A DNA stretch of 64,000 bases from Dactylosporangium sp040605635 (lineage in GTDB: Bacteria; Actinomycetota; Actinomycetes; Mycobacteriales; Micromonosporaceae): contig NZ_JBEXDG010000008.1 of the NCBI RefSeq assembly GCF_040605635.1, forward strand, positions 62,001 to 126,000, given 5' to 3'. The translations under genes were made by a program, and so were the position numbers. Shown here in pieces: positions 61,129 through 64,000 of this stretch. A model generated the notes under the pieces. The model searched no databases, was not told where the DNA came from, and saw only the letters and a program-made list of their open reading frames with translations. Within the stretch, counting starts at the first letter, position 1. Every line of letters starts with the position of its first letter.

Positions 61129-62055
61129 ATGGTCGACCTGGACCTGCGCCGCCTGCGGTTCCTGCGCGAGTTCGAGGAGCGCGGCACCCTCGCCGCGGTC
61201 GCCACGGCGCTCGGCTACAGTCCGTCGACGGTCTCCCAGCAGCTGGCCCTCCTCGAGAGGGACGCCGGCACGCCGCTGCTGGAGAAGGCCGGCCGCGGCG
61301 TACGGCTCAACGACGCCGGACGGCTCCTGGCCCAGCACGCGCGGGTCCTGCTGACGGCCGCCGAAGCGGCGGAGGCCGACCTGGCCGCGCTCGGCGGCGA
61401 CATCCGTGGCACCGTCCGCGCAGGCGCCCTGCAGTCCGCGGCCCGGCGCCTGCTGGTGCCCGCCGTGGCCCGCATGCAGGCCGAGCATCCGCGGGTCCGC
61501 CCGGAGATCTCCGAGCTCGAGCTCGAGCAGGCCCTGCCCTTCCTGCGGCTCGGCACGGTGGACCTGGTCATCGGCGACGAGTACGACGGCCACCCGCGCC
61601 CCCGCCCGGCCGGGATGCGCTTCACCGTCCTGCTGGAGGAGCCGCTGCAGGTGGTGCTCCCGGCCGCGCACCCCCTCGCGCGCCCGGGCGGCCCCGTCGC
61701 GATCGCGATGCTGCGGTCCGACGTGTGGGCCGCCTCCGCGGAGGGCACCGGCCACCATGCGATGGTCGTCGGCACGTGCCGTGTCCTCGGCGGATACGAG
61801 CCGGACCTGCGCCACCGCTCCAGCGACGCCGACGTGCAGCTCGAACTCGTCCGCGCCGCCGGCGCCGTCGCCCTGCTGCCGTCGCTCACACTGCCGTCCG
61901 CCGACCCGGCGATCGCGGTCCGCGACCTCGCCGAGGCGACATTGCAACGTCGTCTCGTCGCCGTCACCCGCGACACCCCGCCGTCGCCCGCCCTGACCGC
62001 CTTCCTGACCGCCGTCACCGACCAGGTGCCGCTGGTCCTCTCCGCCCGTCCGTGA
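61129..62055 (+). CDS. LysR-family regulator
   Basis: This 308-residue protein has an N-terminal helix-turn-helix (FEERGTLAAVATALGYSPSTVSQQLALLERDAG) and a LysR effector domain. It is divergent from the EamA transporter, and 31 bases upstream of an F420-type oxidoreductase on the same strand. It probably regulates the transporter gene across the shared dyad. Confidence 0.92.
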   Translation: MVDLDLRRLRFLREFEERGTLAAVATALGYSPSTVSQQLALLERDAGTPLLEKAGRGVRLNDAGRLLAQHARVLLTAAEAAEADLAALGGDIRGTVRAGALQSAARRLLVPAVARMQAEHPRVRPEISELELEQALPFLRLGTVDLVIGDEYDGHPRPRPAGMRFTVLLEEPLQVVLPAAHPLARPGGPVAIAMLRSDVWAASAEGTGHHAMVVGTCRVLGGYEPDLRHRSSDADVQLELVRAAGAVALLPSLTLPSADPAIAVRDLAEATLQRRLVAVTRDTPPSPALTAFLTAVTDQVPLVLSARP

Positions 62056-62086
62056 ACGTGCCTGTCCACACCGTAGGAGGAAGAAC

Positions 62087-62935
62087 ATGAGCTGGAGCCA
62101 ACGACTCGGCACCGTCGGCGTGTGGCGTGGTGTCACCGCCGTCGATCCTGCGATGGCCAGGACGATCGAGGATCTCGGATACGGCGCCGTCTGGCTCGGC
62201 GGCTCCCCGGGCTCCGACCTGCGGCCCGCCGAGGCCCTGCTCGACGGCACCAACCGGATCACCGTGGCCACCGGCATCGTGAACATCTGGTCGTCCGACC
62301 CGGCCGAGCTCGCCGAGTCGTATCACCGCATCCAGGCCGGACACCCCGGGCGGCTGCTGCTCGGCATCGGGTCCGGGCACCGCGAGGCCAACGCGGGCCG
62401 CACGCGCCCGGTCGAGGCGATGGCACGCTACCTCGACGTCCTCGACGGGCGGGGCGTGCCCGCCGAGCACCGGGTGCTGTCGGCGCTCGGGCCCCGCATG
62501 CTCGCCCTGGCCGCCGGGCGCAGTGCCGGCACCCACCCGTACCTCACCGTCGCGGCGCAGACCCGGGAGGCGAGGACCGCGCTCGGCCCGGACGCGCTGG
62601 TCGCACCCGAGCAGACCGTCGTGCTGGACGCCGACCCGGAAGCGGCGCGACGCAGCGCCCGGGCCTTCCTCACCCGCTACCTGAGCCTGGTGAACTACAC
62701 CAGCACCATGCACCGCGCCGGCTTCACCGCCGAGGACACCGCCGGCGAGGGCAGCGACCACCTCGTCGACCGGATCGTCGCGCACGGCGACGCCGCGGTC
62801 CTGGCCGCGGCCGTCCGCGCGCACCTCGACGCCGGCGCCGACCACGTGTGCGTCCAGGTCCAGCCCGCCGACAGCGACGTCGTCCCCGCGTTGACCGCCA
62901 TCGCCCACGAACTCCACCTGCGGCCGAGCCCGTAG
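62087..62935 (+). CDS. LLM-class F420-dependent oxidoreductase
   Basis: This 282-residue protein has the LLM barrel with IEDLGYGAVWLGGSPGSDL, NRITVATGIVNIWSSDP and RLLLGIGSGH. It resembles the actinobacterial TIGR03620-type F420 group. GGAGGA is placed correctly before the ATG. Substrate unknown; it may be co-transcribed with the LysR gene. Confidence 0.9.
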   Translation: MSWSQRLGTVGVWRGVTAVDPAMARTIEDLGYGAVWLGGSPGSDLRPAEALLDGTNRITVATGIVNIWSSDPAELAESYHRIQAGHPGRLLLGIGSGHREANAGRTRPVEAMARYLDVLDGRGVPAEHRVLSALGPRMLALAAGRSAGTHPYLTVAAQTREARTALGPDALVAPEQTVVLDADPEAARRSARAFLTRYLSLVNYTSTMHRAGFTAEDTAGEGSDHLVDRIVAHGDAAVLAAAVRAHLDAGADHVCVQVQPADSDVVPALTAIAHELHLRPSP

Positions 62936-62999
62936 CCGGCGTGCCCCTGACCCGTCGCCCGCGGGTCTACAGTGGACCGGTGGACACTCGGGTGATGCC

Positions 63000-63479
63000 G
63001 TGACCGGGGATGCCCCGTCGCCGCACCGTTGGTGGTGGCTGGTCGCCACGGTGGTGGTGTCCGTCGGTCTGTGCGCCGGATACGGGCACCTGCAAGGCAA
63101 CCGGCGGCAGCTCACCGAGGCGCAGATCGTCGGCACCTGGTGCAGCGCCGAGGGCGGCGAGTTCGCCTTCGGCGCCGACCGCACCTTCACCGCCGGCAAC
63201 CTGCTCGGCGCGGTCATGCGCCCGGCGGTCGACACCGACACCCGCAGCAGCGGCGCGGGCACCTGGCGGCTCGCCGTCGCGTTGTCCGACCGGCACGGCC
63301 CGCCGACCGAGGTGCACCTCGGCTTCCGCACGCTCAACGGCAGACCCGCCGCGTACACCAACAACCTGATCTCGGTCCTGCGCCACGACCGCCTGGTGCT
63401 CCTCTACACCGTCGGCGACCCGGACAACGGCGCGGAATACCAGTTCCAGCGCTCGGGCACCCCCTTCTGCCCATCATGA
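63000..63479 (+). CDS. Hypothetical membrane-anchored protein, 159 residues
   Basis: GTG start at 63000. One N-terminal helix (about 12-28, WLVATVVVSVGLCAGYGHL) and an extracytoplasmic domain with two cysteines (GTWCSAEGGEFAFGADRTF and the C-terminal PFCPS). The pattern LTEAQIVGTWCSAEGG resembles a small beta-rich lipocalin-like protein, but I recognise no family. Confidence 0.65.
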   Translation: MTGDAPSPHRWWWLVATVVVSVGLCAGYGHLQGNRRQLTEAQIVGTWCSAEGGEFAFGADRTFTAGNLLGAVMRPAVDTDTRSSGAGTWRLAVALSDRHGPPTEVHLGFRTLNGRPAAYTNNLISVLRHDRLVLLYTVGDPDNGAEYQFQRSGTPFCPS

Positions 63480-63634
63480 CGAGCGGAGGACCGCACGGAT
63501 CACGACCGGGTCGACGACCGGCCGGATGCGGTGCCACCGCACGTTGCATCGGCACACCGGGACGGAGAGGACGCGTGACGGAAATTCTGTAATCGGTGCC
63601 TGTCCGGGCACGCCCGGCGGTGGGGCCGGGAGGG

Positions 63635-64000
63635 TCAGCCGGCGTACGCCGCGAACCGGTCGAGCAGGCTCTGCGGCGCGGTGTCGTCGAAGCAGAGCGC
63701 CAGGTTGTCGGCGGCGTCCCGGGCGCCCTCGGCGCTGCGCGGGAAGAGTTCCCGCTCGTACGCCGTCAGGGCGGCCTCCACGTCGCCGGGGTGCGTGGCG
63801 ATCGCCCGGCCCAGCGAGGCGCCGTCGAGCATGGCCAGGTTGGCGCCCTCGCCGGCGAACGGGGACATGAGGTGCGCGGCGTCGCCGAGCAGGGTCACGC
63901 CGGGGACGCGGTCCCAGCGGTGCTCGACCGGCAGGGCGTTGATGGCGCGGGGGACCAGCGGCCCGTCCGCCTCGGTGATGAGGGCCCGCAGCTCGGGCGC
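63635..64000 (-). CDS. Class A FAD-dependent monooxygenase, C-terminal part
   Basis: The frame is open to the right edge, so the N-terminal part is outside. The visible 121 residues include VPGVTLLGDAAHLMSPFAGEGAN, the FAD-ribityl GD motif of PHBH/TetX-like flavoprotein hydroxylases, followed by LAMLDGA and the closing helices. The substrate cannot be judged. Confidence 0.9.
   Translation of the reverse strand, partial: APELRALITEADGPLVPRAINALPVEHRWDRVPGVTLLGDAAHLMSPFAGEGANLAMLDGASLGRAIATHPGDVEAALTAYERELFPRSAEGARDAADNLALCFDDTAPQSLLDRFAAYAG

Overview
The window is GC-rich throughout, with the GC-rich third codon positions, GTG starts and four-base ATGA/GTGA gene overlaps of a high-GC actinomycete. 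F420-type luciferase-like oxidoreductases, an IdeR/DmdR-type iron box, an actinobacterial-type c-di-AMP riboswitch and a TIGR04222-type membrane protein all fit an actinomycete. I would guess Micromonosporaceae or a relative, but that is inference and the species is not readable here.

Bases 1-17.2 kb are the 3' part of a siderophore locus. Two NRPS genes (the first cut by the window edge) read T / C-A-T-E / C-A-T-TE. The first adenylation domain carries the ten-residue code DINYWGGIGK, known from acylated N5-hydroxyornithine modules. They are followed by a lipoprotein ferric-siderophore receptor and a SyrP/TauD-type non-haem iron hydroxylase. A heterodimeric ABC exporter lies on the opposite strand, and two FecCD permeases plus a FepC-type ATPase complete the uptake system. 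An iron box sits between the divergent exporter and permease operons. An M56 metallopeptidase gene follows the uptake ATPase closely and converges with a BlaI-type repressor gene.

From 18.6 to 34.3 kb come a very large PAS/GAF histidine kinase with a disrupted 5' end, an ArsR regulator, a DUF3515 protein, a bile-acid-sodium-symporter-family transporter, a GGDEF-EAL protein and a TIGR04222 membrane protein. These are followed by a secreted subtilase with a tryptophan-rich repeat tail, a decayed serine hydrolase, an orphan gltD, and VOC, TVP38/DedA-like and PPOX proteins.

From 34.7 to 42.8 kb the genes encode mostly exported proteins: a GH97 glycosidase with a ricin-B lectin tail, a Tat-exported PhoD phosphatase coupled to a protein made of one duplicated domain, two lipoproteins, and an NlpC/P60 cell-wall hydrolase under a c-di-AMP riboswitch.

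From 43 to 64 kb is a mosaic of small regulator-plus-enzyme pairs: HxlR/DUF899, GntR-deoC, LysR/hydrolase-LLM, SDR/TetR with two matching operators, and EamA/LysR-LLM. Among them lie a TPR-like protein, two broken genes at 47.7-48.7 kb, GtrA, FKBP, an M28 aminopeptidase, a cis-prenyltransferase, a GNAT acetyltransferase, several unknown proteins, and a class A flavin monooxygenase cut by the right edge. I saw no tRNA, rRNA, insertion sequence or CRISPR array.
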